From Kitasatospora atroaurantiaca (GTDB lineage: Bacteria > Actinomycetota > Actinomycetes > Streptomycetales > Streptomycetaceae): a DNA stretch of 64,000 bases. The notes below the pieces were generated by a model that saw nothing but the letters and a program-made list of their open reading frames with translations, did not search any database and was not told the DNA's origin. The stretch spans positions 6,510,001 through 6,574,000 of the forward strand of contig NZ_VIVR01000001.1 of assembly GCF_007828955.1 (NCBI RefSeq). Reading direction: 5' to 3'. Positions 26,850 to 36,623 of this stretch are shown here, piece after piece. How positions within the stretch are numbered: the first letter of the stretch is position 1; each line of letters starts with the position of its first letter. The position numbers were made by a program, and so were the translations under genes.

Positions 26850-27674
26850 ATGGCCGACCCCGCCGTCAGCGCGGCCCTGGCCGCCGATGCCGACGGCGCC
26901 CTGAGGCTGCTGCGCGAGGGCGCCCTCACCGTCCACGGCCGGGTCGCCGACGCGTCCAACGCGGTGCTGTACTGCACCGCCACCCTCGACGGGGTGACCG
27001 CCCCCTGCGTCTACAAGCCCGTCGCGGGCGAGCGGCCGCTCTGGGACTTCCCCGACGGCACGCTGGCCGGCCGCGAGGTCGCCTCGTACGAGGTGTCCGC
27101 CGCCACCGGCTGGGCGCTGATACCGCCCACCGTGCTGCGCGAGGGGCCGCACGGCGCCGGGATGGTCCAGCTCTGGGTCGAGCCCGACCCCGAGGCCCCC
27201 GAGCTGCTCGACCTGCAGGACCCGGCGGGTGCCGAGCCCGGCTGGCTGCCGATCATCCGGGCCGAGGTGGGGGAGGGCCGTACGGCGCTGCTGGTCCACC
27301 GGGACGACGACCGGCTCCGTCGGCTGGCTCTGCTGGACGCCGTCCTGAACAACGCCGACCGCAAGGGCGGCCACTGGATCGCGGCCGCCGACGGCCGGCT
27401 CTACGGCATCGACCACGGTGTCACCTTCGCCGTCCCCGGCAAGCTCAGGACGCTGCTCTGGGGCTGGGCCGAACAGCCCGTCCCCGAGGACGCCCTCGAC
27501 GTCCTCGGCGGGCTTGCGGAGACGCTGGACGGCGCACTTGCCGAGCGTCTGCGCCCTCACCTCACCGAGGCCGAGCTGCAGGCCACCCGGGGCCGCGTCG
27601 CCGAGCTGCGCCGCACCGGACGCCACCCGCTGCCCTCGCCTGACTGGCCGTCGATTCCCTGGCCGCCGGTCTGA
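26850..27674 (+). CDS. SCO1664-family protein (PI-kinase/HipA-like fold)
   Basis: 274 aa. A kinase-like fold is suggested by the ATP-site lysine in [17 protein letters not shown], by [10 protein letters not shown] (HipA/PI3K-like catalytic N-x-DR..GH), and by [12 protein letters not shown] as the metal-binding aspartate segment. Annotated relatives are called SCO1664 family or phosphatidylinositol-kinase-related, but no substrate is known. The start is uncertain: ATG 26850 lies 17 bp after the DUF3090 stop, while an in-frame GTG at 26802 would overlap it. Tight spacing implies cotranscription with DUF3090. Confidence 0.82.
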   Translation: MADPAVSAALAADADGALRLLREGALTVHGRVADASNAVLYCTATLDGVTAPCVYKPVAGERPLWDFPDGTLAGREVASYEVSAATGWALIPPTVLREGPHGAGMVQLWVEPDPEAPELLDLQDPAGAEPGWLPIIRAEVGEGRTALLVHRDDDRLRRLALLDAVLNNADRKGGHWIAAADGRLYGIDHGVTFAVPGKLRTLLWGWAEQPVPEDALDVLGGLAETLDGALAERLRPHLTEAELQATRGRVAELRRTGRHPLPSPDWPSIPWPPV

Positions 27675-27801
27675 CCCGCCGGGCCCGGACGGGCACGATC
27701 GCCCGCCGGGCCCCGACGAGCACGATCGGTCGGAAACTGATTCAAGCCGATCCAGGCCACTGGTTAGCCTTTCAAATGATCGCAAGGTTAGAGTCGGTGC
27801 C

Positions 27802-29031
27802 ATGCATGCCTGGCCCGCCTCCGAGGTTCCCGCCCTGCCTGGTCAGGGGCTCCCCCTTCGTATCCACGACACCGCCGCGGGCTGTACCCGGGAGGTCGTG
27901 CCGCAGGACGGCACCGCCCGGCTGTACGTCTGCGGCATCACCCCCTACGACGCCACCCACCTGGGCCACGCCGCGACCTACAACGCCTTCGACCTGGTGC
28001 AGCGGGTCTGGAAGGACGCCGGCCACGACGTCCTCTACGTCCAGAACGTCACCGACGTGGACGACCCGCTGCTGGCGCGGGCCGTCGAGACCGGCCAGGA
28101 CTGGACGGTGCTGGCCGAGCGTGAGACCGCGCTGTTCCGCGAGGACATGACCGCGCTGCGGATGCTCCCGCCGGCCCACTACATCGGCGCCGTCGAGTCC
28201 ATCCCGTGGATCGTCCCGCTGGTCAAGAAGCTGCTGGCGAGCGGCGCCGCGTACGAGGTCGACGGCGACATCTACTTCTCCGTGGAGTCCGACCCGCGCT
28301 TCGGCCAGGTGTCGGGGCTCAGCCGCGAGGAGATGATCCCGGTCTTCGCCGAGCGCGGCGGCGACCCGGACCGCCCCGGCAAGAAGCACCCGCTGGACGC
28401 CCTGCTCTGGCTCTCGGCCCGCCCCGGCGAACCCGCCTGGGACACCGAGCTCGGCCACGGCCGCCCCGGCTGGCACATCGAGTGCGTGGCCATCGCGCTG
28501 GAGTTCCTGGGCATGTCCTTCGACATCCAGGGCGGAGGCAGCGACCTCTCCTTCCCGCACCACGAGATGGGCGCCTCGCACGCCCAGGTCGCCAGCGGGA
28601 ACCACCCGTACGCCCGCGCGTACGTCCACGCCGGCATGGTGGCGCTGGACGGCCACAAGATGTCCAAGTCCCGGGGCAACCTGGTCTTCGTCTCCACGCT
28701 TCGCCGCGAGGGCGTCGACCCGGCGGCGATCCGGCTCGCGCTGCTCGCGCACCACTACCGCAGTGACTGGGAGTGGACCAAGGGCGACCTGGACCGCGCC
28801 GTGGAGCGGCTGGCCCGCTGGCGTGCGGCGGTGTCCCGTCCTGACGGGCCGTCGGCCGAGGCGCTGCTGGCCGAGGTCCGGGCCGCGCTCGCGGAGGACC
28901 TGGACGCACCCGCGGCGCTGGCCGCGGTGGACCGCTGGGCGGCGCAGCAGGCCGAGACCGGCGGCACCGAGATCGGCGCACCCGGGCTGGTGTCGCGCAC
29001 GGTGGACGCGCTGCTGGGCGTCGCGCTCTAG
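27802..29031 (+). CDS. mshC: Cysteine:GlcN-Ins ligase MshC (mycothiol biosynthesis)
   Basis: 409 aa. It is a class I tRNA-synthetase-like ligase with the HIGH-type motif THLGH in [15 protein letters not shown], the zinc region around [24 protein letters not shown], and KMSKSRGN. The domain set is that of a cysteinyl-tRNA synthetase lacking the tRNA-binding C-terminus, as expected for MshC. It joins cysteine to 1-O-(2-amino-2-deoxyglucosyl)-myo-inositol in an ATP-dependent step before acetylation to mycothiol. TTCAAG-N18-TAGCCT at about 27743-27772 is a plausible promoter. A perfect bidirectional hairpin follows. Confidence 0.95.
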   Translation: MHAWPASEVPALPGQGLPLRIHDTAAGCTREVVPQDGTARLYVCGITPYDATHLGHAATYNAFDLVQRVWKDAGHDVLYVQNVTDVDDPLLARAVETGQDWTVLAERETALFREDMTALRMLPPAHYIGAVESIPWIVPLVKKLLASGAAYEVDGDIYFSVESDPRFGQVSGLSREEMIPVFAERGGDPDRPGKKHPLDALLWLSARPGEPAWDTELGHGRPGWHIECVAIALEFLGMSFDIQGGGSDLSFPHHEMGASHAQVASGNHPYARAYVHAGMVALDGHKMSKSRGNLVFVSTLRREGVDPAAIRLALLAHHYRSDWEWTKGDLDRAVERLARWRAAVSRPDGPSAEALLAEVRAALAEDLDAPAALAAVDRWAAQQAETGGTEIGAPGLVSRTVDALLGVAL

Positions 29032-29036
29032 GAGGT

Positions 29037-29076
29037 GGTGAAGGGGCGTCAGGGATCTCCCTGACGCCCCTTCACC
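29037..29076. terminator. Bidirectional terminator between mshC and the PAC2 gene
   Basis: A 19-bp perfect inverted repeat (arms 29037-29055 and 29058-29076) with a 2-base loop between convergent genes. Confidence 0.85.
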
Positions 29077-29080
29077 GTTC

Positions 29081-30076
29081 TCACTCCTCGTCGGACTCCG
29101 GTTCGTCGTCCCCGTCCTCCGTGGTGTCCTTGCCGTCCTTGGTCTCCTTGGAGTCCTTGCCGTCCTTCGGCTCCGGCTCGGTCGGGCGCTCCGCCGTGGC
29201 GTGCCCGGCGACCGGCTTCTCGCCCGTCGGCCCGAGGTTGTCCCGGCGCCGCAGGTAGCGCTCGAACTCCCGGGCGATCGCATCGCCCGAGGCCTCCGGC
29301 AGCTCCGCGGTGTCCTGGGCCTCCTCCAACTGCTGGACGTACTCGGCCACCTCGCTGTCCTCGGCGGCGAGCTGGTCCACCCCGAGCTGCCAGGCGCGGG
29401 AGTCCTCGGTCAGGTCGCCCGGCGGGATCCGCAGGTCGAGCAGGTCCTCCAGCTTGTTGATGAGCGCCAGGGTGGCCTTGGGGTTCGGCGGCTGGGCGAC
29501 GTAGTGCGGCACGGCCGCCCAGAGCGTGACGGCCGGCACCCCGGCGTGCGCGCAGGCCTCCTGCAGCACGCCGACGATCCCGGTCGGCCCCTCGTACCGG
29601 CTCTCCTCGAGGTCCAGCGACCTGGCCAGCGCGGCGTCCGAGGTGACCCCGCTGACCGGCACCGGACGGCTGTGCGGGGTGTCCCCGAGCAGCGCGCCGA
29701 GGATCACCACCAGCTCGACGCCCAGCTCGTGGGCGAAGCCGAGCAGCTCGTTGCAGTACGAGCGCCAGCGCATGCTCGGCTCGATGCCGCGGACCAGGAC
29801 CAGGTCCCGGGTCTTGGGCTCGGTCACCCGCACCACCGAGAGCCGGGTGGTCGGCCAGGTGATCCGGCGCACCCCGCCGTCCAGCCACACGGTGGGCCGG
29901 TTGACCTGGAAGTCGTAGTAGTCCTCGGCATCCAGCGCGGCGAACACCTTGCCGCCCCAGGTCTCGTCCAGATGCCCCACGGCCGCCGAGGCGGCGTCAC
30001 CCGCGTCGTTCCAGCCCTCGAACGCGCAGACCATCACCGGGTCGATCAACTCGGGAACATCTTCCAGCTCGATCAC
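29081..30076 (-). CDS. PAC2 family protein
   Basis: 331 aa. The PAC2 domain (about 5-270) starts with VMVCAFEGWNDAGDAA, carries LVLVRGIEPSMRW, LGALLGDTPHSRPVPVSG and a late VPHYVAQPPNPKATLAL. This is the bacterial branch of the family named after eukaryotic proteasome assembly chaperones. The last 50 residues are a charged low-complexity tail with repeated Lys-Asp/Glu (KDGKDSKETKDGKD). The biochemical role is unknown. Its presence in a genome with a 20S proteasome is suggestive but not evidence of a link. It converges on mshC. Confidence 0.88.
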   Translation of the reverse strand: MIELEDVPELIDPVMVCAFEGWNDAGDAASAAVGHLDETWGGKVFAALDAEDYYDFQVNRPTVWLDGGVRRITWPTTRLSVVRVTEPKTRDLVLVRGIEPSMRWRSYCNELLGFAHELGVELVVILGALLGDTPHSRPVPVSGVTSDAALARSLDLEESRYEGPTGIVGVLQEACAHAGVPAVTLWAAVPHYVAQPPNPKATLALINKLEDLLDLRIPPGDLTEDSRAWQLGVDQLAAEDSEVAEYVQQLEEAQDTAELPEASGDAIAREFERYLRRRDNLGPTGEKPVAGHATAERPTEPEPKDGKDSKETKDGKDTTEDGDDEPESDEE

Positions 30077-30250
30077 CCAGCGTCTCCCTCCGGTCGGTCA
30101 GCGGCCCGCCCCGCCTTGCCAGTACGGGAACCTGCGGCCGGCTGCCGACTGCTGAACCTCTGAACGTTGTCCGCATGGAACGGCCTGTCCCATGGTCCCT
30201 ACCTGCCCAGCCTACGGGTTTTTGATACCCGGCCCGGCAAGGGGCAGAGC

Positions 30251-31051
30251 CTACTCGGCGGCGGCCGCGGACACGTTCGGGAGGTAGCCGCGGGCCTGGC
30301 CCTCGGGGGTCGGGTGGAAGGACTCCCAGATACTGGTGAGGACGATGCGGGTGATCCACTCCTCGCCACTCCTGGCGCACACTCCGTGACCGGAGAAGGG
30401 GCTCCGGACGTCGGCGAACCGGAAGCCCTGCTTGTCGGCCTGACGTTGGATCAGCTCGTCGAGCCGGTCGGTGAGCGCGTTGAACCGGGCCCGGCGGGCG
30501 TCCGTGCCGACCCAGCAGGTGGTCCCGGTCTCCAGCAGGTGCGGGTAGCCCGTCACCACCACGCGGGCCGCCGGGGCCGCCGCGCTGACGGCCCGGTAGG
30601 TCTGTTCCAGGTTCCCCGGCAGCTCCTCCCGCAGGAGGCGCTCGGACTCGTCCAGGGCCCGGTCGCAGCGGGCGTCGGTGGTGAGCGGCTGCAGGCAGGC
30701 GGCCGCCGCGGTGGCGAAGTCCAGGTCGTTGCCGCCCACGGTGAGCGTGACCAGGGTGCTGTCGGCCGGGACTCTCGGGAGCTGGTCGCGGATCACGTGC
30801 TGGGTGGCGGCACCACTGCAGGCGACGGACAGGAAGGCGGCCGGGTGGTGCTCGGCGGCCCAGAGCGCGGGGTAGGAGCGGGCGCTGCGGTGGCAGTCGC
30901 CGCTGGCCTTGTCGTACGAGCCGGCGGCGACCCCGGCGGCGTACGAGTCGCCGAGGGCGGCGTAGTGCGCGCCGGGCTGGGCGGCAGAGGCGGGGCTCGC
31001 GCCCAGGACGAGGGGGAGGGCGACGGCGGCGGCGAGGATCTGGTGGCGCAC
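30251..31051 (-). CDS. Secreted SGNH/GDSL-type hydrolase
   Basis: 266 aa. There is a signal peptide (ILAAAVALPLVLGASPASAA, cleavage near residue 24), then SGNH block I ALGDSYAAGVAAG with the nucleophile serine, block III VTLTVGGNDLDF, and a late block V SIWESFHPTPEGQ with the catalytic His. Six cysteines suggest disulfides, as in secreted actinobacterial lipases/esterases of this fold. Likely substrates are extracellular esters or acylated glycans. It is divergent from the LacI regulator, so the operator-like repeats in the shared 150 bp could govern it too. Confidence 0.88.
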   Translation of the reverse strand: MRHQILAAAVALPLVLGASPASAAQPGAHYAALGDSYAAGVAAGSYDKASGDCHRSARSYPALWAAEHHPAAFLSVACSGAATQHVIRDQLPRVPADSTLVTLTVGGNDLDFATAAAACLQPLTTDARCDRALDESERLLREELPGNLEQTYRAVSAAAPAARVVVTGYPHLLETGTTCWVGTDARRARFNALTDRLDELIQRQADKQGFRFADVRSPFSGHGVCARSGEEWITRIVLTSIWESFHPTPEGQARGYLPNVSAAAAE

Positions 31052-31150
31052 GGGGTACTCCGATGGCTGGCCGGCGGCCGTGCGCGGTCTGCCACGGCCC
31101 GTTGATCACGCATCGTAATGTCACGATCACTCAAGGTCGCGCTCTGGCGA

Positions 31151-31200
31151 GATTGCAAATCTACGCAAGGAATTTGCGTAGAGTGACGTACAATCGCAAA
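31151..31200. promoter_or_regulatory. Operator-like repeats before the LacI gene
   Basis: GATTGCAA (31151-31158), then the inverted repeat CTACGCAA (31161-31168) / TTGCGTAG (31174-31181), then ACAATCGCAAA just before the ATG at 31202 (TTTGCGATTGT on the other strand). The GATTGCAA and TTTGCG elements recur before the glucanase and before the sugar-binding protein, so autoregulation by the LacI protein is likely. Confidence 0.6.
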
Positions 31201-31201
31201 C

Positions 31202-32215
31202 ATGACACGACGACTTGCCCAGGTGGCCCAGAAGGTCGGGGTGAGCGAGGCCACGGTCAGCCGGGTGCTCAACGAGAAGCCCGGGGTGTCCGACGCCACC
31301 AGGGCGGCGGTGCTGACGGCGCTCGACGTGCTCGGCTACGAGCGGCCCACCCAACTGCGCGGCGAGCGGGCCCGGTTGGTCGGCCTGGTACTGCCTGAGC
31401 TGCAGAACCCGATCTTCCCGGCATTCGCCGAGGTGGTCGGCGGAGCGCTGGCCGGCCAGGGCTTCACCCCGGTGCTGTGCACCCAGACCGCCGGAGGGGT
31501 CTCCGAGGCCGACTACGTGGACCTGCTGCTGGAGCAGCACGTCTCCGGCGTGGTCTTCTTCGGCGGCCTGTACGCCCAGGGCGACGCCCCGCACGACCAC
31601 TACGACCGGCTCGCCGAGCGCAGCCTGCCGACGGTGCTGCTGAACGCGGCCATCGACGACCTCGACTTCCCCCGGGTGTCCTGCGACGACGCGGTGGCGG
31701 TCGAGCAGGCGGTGGGCCACCTGCGGCAGTTGGGGCACCGGAAGATCGGCCTGGTGCTCGGCCCGGCCGACCATGTGCCGTCCCGGCGGAAGCTCGCCGC
31801 GGCGCGCACGGCGGCCGAGCGGGCCGGTCTCGAGCTGCCGGACGAGCAGGTCGAGCGGGCGCTGTTCAGCCTGGAGGGCGGGCAGGCGGCGACCACCCGG
31901 CTGCTGCGCCAGGGCGTCACGGGCCTGGTCTGTGCGAGCGACCCGCTGGCGCTCGGTGCGATCCGGGCGGTGCGGCGGGCCGGACTCTCCGTACCTGACG
32001 ACGTGTCGGTGATCGGGTACGACGACTCCTCCTTCATGACCTGCACCGATCCGCCGCTGACCACCGTGCGGCAGCCGATCGAGGCGATGGGCCGGGCTGC
32101 GGTGGAGCTGCTGGTGGGCGAGATCGCCGGCGCCAAGGTCACCCACGACGAGCTGCTCTTCGAGCCGGAGCTGGTGGTGCGCGGTTCCACCGCCCCGGCC
32201 CGCGATCGAGGCTGA
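31202..32215 (+). CDS. LacI-family transcriptional regulator
   Basis: 337 aa. The N-terminal helix-turn-helix is RLAQVAQKVGVSEATVSRVL (residues 4-23), with hinge residues following. The periplasmic-binding-like sensor domain runs from about 60 (LVGLVLPELQNPIFPAF) to the C-terminus (VIGYDDSSFMTCTDPPLTTV). Such proteins bind palindromic operators and release them when a sugar binds. The adjacent glucanase-transporter-glucosidase genes make an alpha-glucan oligosaccharide the likely effector. It is followed by an intrinsic terminator, so it is a separate transcript. Confidence 0.92.
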   Translation: MTRRLAQVAQKVGVSEATVSRVLNEKPGVSDATRAAVLTALDVLGYERPTQLRGERARLVGLVLPELQNPIFPAFAEVVGGALAGQGFTPVLCTQTAGGVSEADYVDLLLEQHVSGVVFFGGLYAQGDAPHDHYDRLAERSLPTVLLNAAIDDLDFPRVSCDDAVAVEQAVGHLRQLGHRKIGLVLGPADHVPSRRKLAAARTAAERAGLELPDEQVERALFSLEGGQAATTRLLRQGVTGLVCASDPLALGAIRAVRRAGLSVPDDVSVIGYDDSSFMTCTDPPLTTVRQPIEAMGRAAVELLVGEIAGAKVTHDELLFEPELVVRGSTAPARDRG

Positions 32216-32242
32216 TCGCACTCGCGAACCTCCGTACGGACC

Positions 32243-32270
32243 AAGGGCGGGCACTCCGGTGCCCGCCCTT
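32243..32270 (+). terminator. Intrinsic terminator of the LacI gene
   Basis: 12-bp perfect stem AAGGGCGGGCAC / GTGCCCGCCCTT with a TCCG loop, ending in a TTTT tract (32269-32272). Confidence 0.85.
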
Positions 32271-32331
32271 TTCCGCCTCTCCTGACGCCGTGGATCCGTT
32301 GACATGTCTGTAGCACCTCTGTAACTCTTGC

Positions 32332-32348
32332 CTGCAATCGCGCAAAAC
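32332..32348. promoter_or_regulatory. Candidate LacI operator before the glucanase gene
   Basis: CTGCAATCGCGCAAAAC reads TTTTGCGCGATTGCAG on the other strand, combining the TTTGCG and GATTGCA elements found at the LacI promoter. It lies 42-58 bp upstream of the ATG at 32390. Confidence 0.5.
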
Positions 32349-32389
32349 ATTAACAGATCAACGTCAGTTCCTTGACTGAGAGGGACGTA

Positions 32390-35300
32390 ATGAGATCTCA
32401 GCGCATACTGTCGCGGCTGACGGCCGCGGTGGTCACGATCGGGCTGCTCCTCCTGGCCGGGCCGGTACTCCCGGCCTCGGCGGCGGGCGGCCCCAACCTC
32501 GCGGCGGGCCGGACGGTCACGGCCAGTAGTGCCACCGGCCCCCAGGCGGTCGGCAACGTCAACGACGGGAACCAGGCCACCTACTGGGAGAGCACCAACA
32601 ACGCGCTGCCGCAGTGGGTCCAGGTCGACCTCGGCAGTGCCACCGCCATCGAGCAGCTGGTACTCCGACTCCCGGCGAGCTGGGAGGCACGTACCCAGAC
32701 ACTGGCGGTGCAGGGCAGCGCCGACGGGACCAGCTTCACCACCCTGGTGGGATCGGCGGGTTACACCTTCGATCCGGCCTCCGCCAACACCGTCCGGATC
32801 GACTTCGGGGCCACCATCACCCGGTACGTGCGGTTGAACGTGACGGCCAACACCGGCTGGCCGGCCGCCCAGGTCGCCGAGTTCGAGGTCTACGGCGCGA
32901 CCAGTGCGAGTGCCGACCTCGCCCAGGGCAGGACGCTGACGGCCAACAGCTCCAACTCCCCGTACGTGCCCGGCAACGCGAACGACGGAAACCAGGCCAC
33001 CTACTGGGAGAGCGCCAACAACGCCTTCCCGCAGTGGATCCAGGTGGACCTCGGCGCGGCCGTTCCGGTCAACAAGCTGGTCCTCAAGCTCCCCACCGGC
33101 TGGGGGACCAGGACGGAATCCCTGACGGTGCAGGGCAGCACCAACGGCAGCAGCTTCGCCGACCTCGTCGCCTCGGCCGGCTACACCTTCAACCCGGCGA
33201 GCGGCAACACCGTCACCGTCAACCTCAGCACCACCACGACCCGTTACCTGCGGCTGAACGTCACGGCCAACTCGGTCTGGCCGGCGGCCCAGCTCTCGGA
33301 GTTCGAGGTCTACGGCCCGGCCGGCGGCGACACCCAGGCGCCCACCGCACCGTCCAATCTCGCGTACACGCAGCCGGCCTCGGGGCAGATCAAGCTGACC
33401 TGGAACGCCTCCACCGACAACGTGGGGGTGACCGGGTACGACGTCTACGCCGACAACGTGCTGCTCACCAGTGTGGCGGGCACCGTGCTCACCTACACGG
33501 ACAGCCGCCCGGACAGCGCGACCGTCTCGTACTTCGTCCGGGCCAAGGACGCGGCGGGCAACCAGTCCGCCAACAGCAACACCGTGGTCCGTACCGGCAG
33601 CGGCGGCACCGGCACCAACCTGGCGGCGGGCAAAGCCATCACGGCCTCCTCCAGCATCTACACCTTCGTCGCGGCCAACGCGAACGACAACGACGTGACC
33701 ACCTACTGGGAGGGCAACGCCAACAGCTACCCCGACACGCTGACCGTGGCCCTGGGCGCCAACGCCGAGGTCGGCTCGGTGGTGCTCAAGCTCAACCCGG
33801 CGGCCGCCTGGTCGAGCCGTATCCAGACCATCGAGGTGCTCGGCCGGGAGCAGAGCTCGGGCAGTTTCACCAGCCTGGTCGCCCCGAAGACGTACACCTT
33901 CGACCCGGCGTCCGGTAACACGGTGACCGTTCCGCTCGCCGCGACGGTGGCCGACGTCCAGCTGAGGATCACCGCCAACTCCGGGTCCACCGGCGGGCAG
34001 GTTGCCGAGTTCCAGGTCATCGGCACCCCGGCGCCGAACCCGGACCTGACCGTCACGGCCGTGTCGTCCGCGCCCGCCGGTCCGGTCGAGACCGACGCCG
34101 TCACCCTCTCGGCCACGGTGAAGAACCTCGGCACCGCGGGCTCCGGCGCGACGAGCGTGAACTTCTACCTGGGCGCCGCCAAGGTGGGTACCACGCAGGT
34201 CGGTGCGCTGGCCGCCGGTGCGTCCGCCACGGTCTCGGCCGCCGTCGGCGCGCAGAACGCGGGCACCTACCAACTCACCGCCAAGGTCGACGAGTCCAAC
34301 GCCGTCATCGAGCAGGACGAGACCAACAACGGTTTCACGGGCTCACTGACCGTCAGCCCGGTCGCAAGCTCCGACCTGATCGCCTCCCCGGTCGGCTGGA
34401 CCCCGGGCAACCCGGCCGCGGGCAACACCGTCAGCTTCACCGTGGCCATCAAGAACCAGGGGACCACCGCCTCGGCGAGCGGCGCCCACGGCATCACCCT
34501 GACGGTCGCCGATGCCACCACCGGCACCGTCGTGCGCACCCTGACCGGCTCGTACGGCGGCACGATCGCGCCCGGCGCCACCACCGCCCCGGTCAACCTG
34601 GGGACGTGGACGGCGGCCAACGGCAAGTACACCGTGAAGACGGTGCTGGCCAACGACGCCAACGAGCTGCCGGTCAAGCAGGCCAACAACACCGGCAGCC
34701 AGGCGCTGTACGTCGGCCGGGGCGCCAACATGCCGTACGACACCTACGAGGCGGAGGACGGCGTGCTCGCCGGCGGGGCCGCGGTCGTCGGCCCGAACCG
34801 GACGGTGGGGGACCTGGCGGGCGAGGCCTCCGGCCGAAGGGCCGTCACCCTGAACAGCACCGGCAGCTCGGTCGAGTTCACCACGAAGGCCAGCACCAAC
34901 ACCCTGGTCACCCGCTTCTCCATCCCGGACGCGGCGGGCGGCGACGGCATCAACGCGACGCTCGACGTCTACGTCAACGGCAGCTTCCTCAAGGCCATCG
35001 ACCTCACCTCGAAGTACGCCTGGCTGTACGGGAGCGAGACCGGCCCGGGCAACTTGCCGAGCGCGGGCGGCCCGCGCCACATCTACGACGAGGCCAACGT
35101 GCTGCTCGGGACCACCGTCCCGGCCGGCAGCAGGATCCGGCTGCAGAAGGACGCGGCCAACACCACCTCCTACGCGATCGACTTCATCAGCCTTGAGCAG
35201 GCGACGCCGATCGCCAACCCGGATCCGGCCAAGTACGCGGTGCCGGCCGGCTTCACCCACCAGGACGTCCAGAACGCGCTCGACAAGGTCCGGATGGACA

Positions 35301-36397
35301 CCACCGGTTCGCTGGTCGGCGTCTACCTGCCGGCGGGCGAGTACCAGACGGCGAGCAAGTTCCAGGTGTACGGCAAGGCCGTCCAGGTGATCGGGGCAGG
35401 GCCCTGGTTCACCCGGTTCTCCGCACCGTCGAGCCAGGCGAACACGGACATCGGCTTCCGCTCGGAGGCCTCGGCGAACGGCTCCACCTTCGCGGGCTTC
35501 GCCTACTTCGGGAACTACACCTCGCGCATCGACGGGCCGGGGAAGGTGTTCGACTTCGCCAACCTCGCCCATATGACGATCGACAACATCTGGACCGAGC
35601 ACATGGTCTGCATGTACTGGGGTGCCAACACGGACTTCATGACGATCAGGAACTCGCGGATCCGCGACACCTTCGCCGACGGCATCAACATGACCAACGG
35701 CAGCACGGACAACCTCGTCAGCAACAACGAGGCCCGGGCGACGGGTGACGACAGCTTCGCGCTGTTCTCCGCCATCGACGCGGGCGGGGCCGACGAGAAG
35801 AACAACGTGTTCGAGAACCTGACCGCCGTCCTGACCTGGCGCGCCGCCGGGATCGCGGTCTACGGCGGGTACGCGAACACCTTCCGGAACATCTACATCG
35901 CGGACACCCTGGTCTACTCGGGCGTCACCATCAGCTCGCTGGACTTCGGCTACCCGATGAACGGCTTCGGCACCGACCCGACGAACCTCCAGAACATCTC
36001 CGTCGTCCGGGCCGGCGGCCACTTCTGGGGATCGCAGACCTTCCCGGGCATCTGGGTGTTCTCGGCCTCGAAGGTCTTCCAGGGCATCAGGGTGAGCGAC
36101 GTGGACATCGTCGACCCGACGTACCACGGGATCATGTTCCAGACCAACTACTCGGGCGGTCAGCCGCAGAACCCGGTCACGGACACGGTCTTCACCAACA
36201 TCTCGATCACGGGCGCCCGGAAGAGCGGTGACGCCTTCGACGCCAAGTCCGGCTTCGGGATCTGGGCCAACGAGTCGGCCGAGCCCGGTCAGGGACCGGC
36301 GGTCGGGTCGGTGACGTTCAACCACCTGACGCTGAGCAACAACTACCAGGACATCAAGAACACCACGTCCACCTTCACCATCACCGTCAACCCGTAG
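32390..36397 (+). CDS. Secreted multi-domain GH87 alpha-1,3-glucanase (mutanase/mycodextranase type)
   Basis: 1335 aa. Order: signal peptide (1 to about 33); discoidin/CBM32-like domains at about 35-168 and 175-312; fibronectin III (about 315-402); a third, diverged discoidin (about 408-545); two CARDB-type Ig domains (about 547-655, 657-775); a CBM35/6-like domain starting YDTYEAEDG (about 783-940); and a C-terminal parallel beta-helix (about 945-1335). In the beta-helix, D1097 (FADGINMTNG) lies 23 residues before the D1120-D1121 pair (ATGDDSFALF), the spacing I recall for the three catalytic aspartates of GH87. It should cleave alpha-1,3-glucan or mixed-link nigeran of fungal walls outside the cell. 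ATG 32390 follows GAGAGGGA; a TTG at 32372 is less likely. Confidence 0.87.
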   Translation: MRSQRILSRLTAAVVTIGLLLLAGPVLPASAAGGPNLAAGRTVTASSATGPQAVGNVNDGNQATYWESTNNALPQWVQVDLGSATAIEQLVLRLPASWEARTQTLAVQGSADGTSFTTLVGSAGYTFDPASANTVRIDFGATITRYVRLNVTANTGWPAAQVAEFEVYGATSASADLAQGRTLTANSSNSPYVPGNANDGNQATYWESANNAFPQWIQVDLGAAVPVNKLVLKLPTGWGTRTESLTVQGSTNGSSFADLVASAGYTFNPASGNTVTVNLSTTTTRYLRLNVTANSVWPAAQLSEFEVYGPAGGDTQAPTAPSNLAYTQPASGQIKLTWNASTDNVGVTGYDVYADNVLLTSVAGTVLTYTDSRPDSATVSYFVRAKDAAGNQSANSNTVVRTGSGGTGTNLAAGKAITASSSIYTFVAANANDNDVTTYWEGNANSYPDTLTVALGANAEVGSVVLKLNPAAAWSSRIQTIEVLGREQSSGSFTSLVAPKTYTFDPASGNTVTVPLAATVADVQLRITANSGSTGGQVAEFQVIGTPAPNPDLTVTAVSSAPAGPVETDAVTLSATVKNLGTAGSGATSVNFYLGAAKVGTTQVGALAAGASATVSAAVGAQNAGTYQLTAKVDESNAVIEQDETNNGFTGSLTVSPVASSDLIASPVGWTPGNPAAGNTVSFTVAIKNQGTTASASGAHGITLTVADATTGTVVRTLTGSYGGTIAPGATTAPVNLGTWTAANGKYTVKTVLANDANELPVKQANNTGSQALYVGRGANMPYDTYEAEDGVLAGGAAVVGPNRTVGDLAGEASGRRAVTLNSTGSSVEFTTKASTNTLVTRFSIPDAAGGDGINATLDVYVNGSFLKAIDLTSKYAWLYGSETGPGNLPSAGGPRHIYDEANVLLGTTVPAGSRIRLQKDAANTTSYAIDFISLEQATPIANPDPAKYAVPAGFTHQDVQNALDKVRMDTTGSLVGVYLPAGEYQTASKFQVYGKAVQVIGAGPWFTRFSAPSSQANTDIGFRSEASANGSTFAGFAYFGNYTSRIDGPGKVFDFANLAHMTIDNIWTEHMVCMYWGANTDFMTIRNSRIRDTFADGINMTNGSTDNLVSNNEARATGDDSFALFSAIDAGGADEKNNVFENLTAVLTWRAAGIAVYGGYANTFRNIYIADTLVYSGVTISSLDFGYPMNGFGTDPTNLQNISVVRAGGHFWGSQTFPGIWVFSASKVFQGIRVSDVDIVDPTYHGIMFQTNYSGGQPQNPVTDTVFTNISITGARKSGDAFDAKSGFGIWANESAEPGQGPAVGSVTFNHLTLSNNYQDIKNTTSTFTITVNP

Positions 36398-36408
36398 CGG
36401 GAGCCACC

Positions 36409-36446
36409 CGGGCAGGGCGGACACACCACCGTGTCCGCCCTGCCCG
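36409..36446 (+). terminator. Hairpin after the glucanase gene
   Basis: A 16-bp perfect stem CGGGCAGGGCGGACAC / GTGTCCGCCCTGCCCG with a 6-base loop. Confidence 0.8.
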
Positions 36447-36465
36447 GCATGCCCGCGCGCGGTGG

Positions 36466-36497
36466 GCGATTGCAAGAGCAGTCGAATTTTTGCGAAG
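36466..36497. promoter_or_regulatory. Candidate LacI operator before the sugar-binding protein gene
   Basis: GCGATTGCAAGAGC (GATTGCAA at 36468-36475) and TTTTTGCGAAG (from about 36487) repeat the two elements seen upstream of the LacI and glucanase genes. Located about 130-160 bp before the start codon, it suggests the transporter has its own LacI-controlled promoter. Confidence 0.5.
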
Positions 36498-36623
36498 TTT
36501 CGTCGATATCTTGTGGGCAGCTGTCCGCGCTGGTTAAGTAATCGCCATCTCCCTCTTCGCGCCCCGGCGCCGTGCCCTCGGCACCGCCTGCCCCCACCCG
36601 TGCATGAAGAAAGGCCCAGTCCC

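Noticed and set aside
31127-34273. A 1048-codon open frame on the minus strand across the LacI and glucanase genes
   Set aside because: It covers two well-supported genes and their terminator on the other strand and its translation shows no domain, only Gly/Arg/Val-rich composition.
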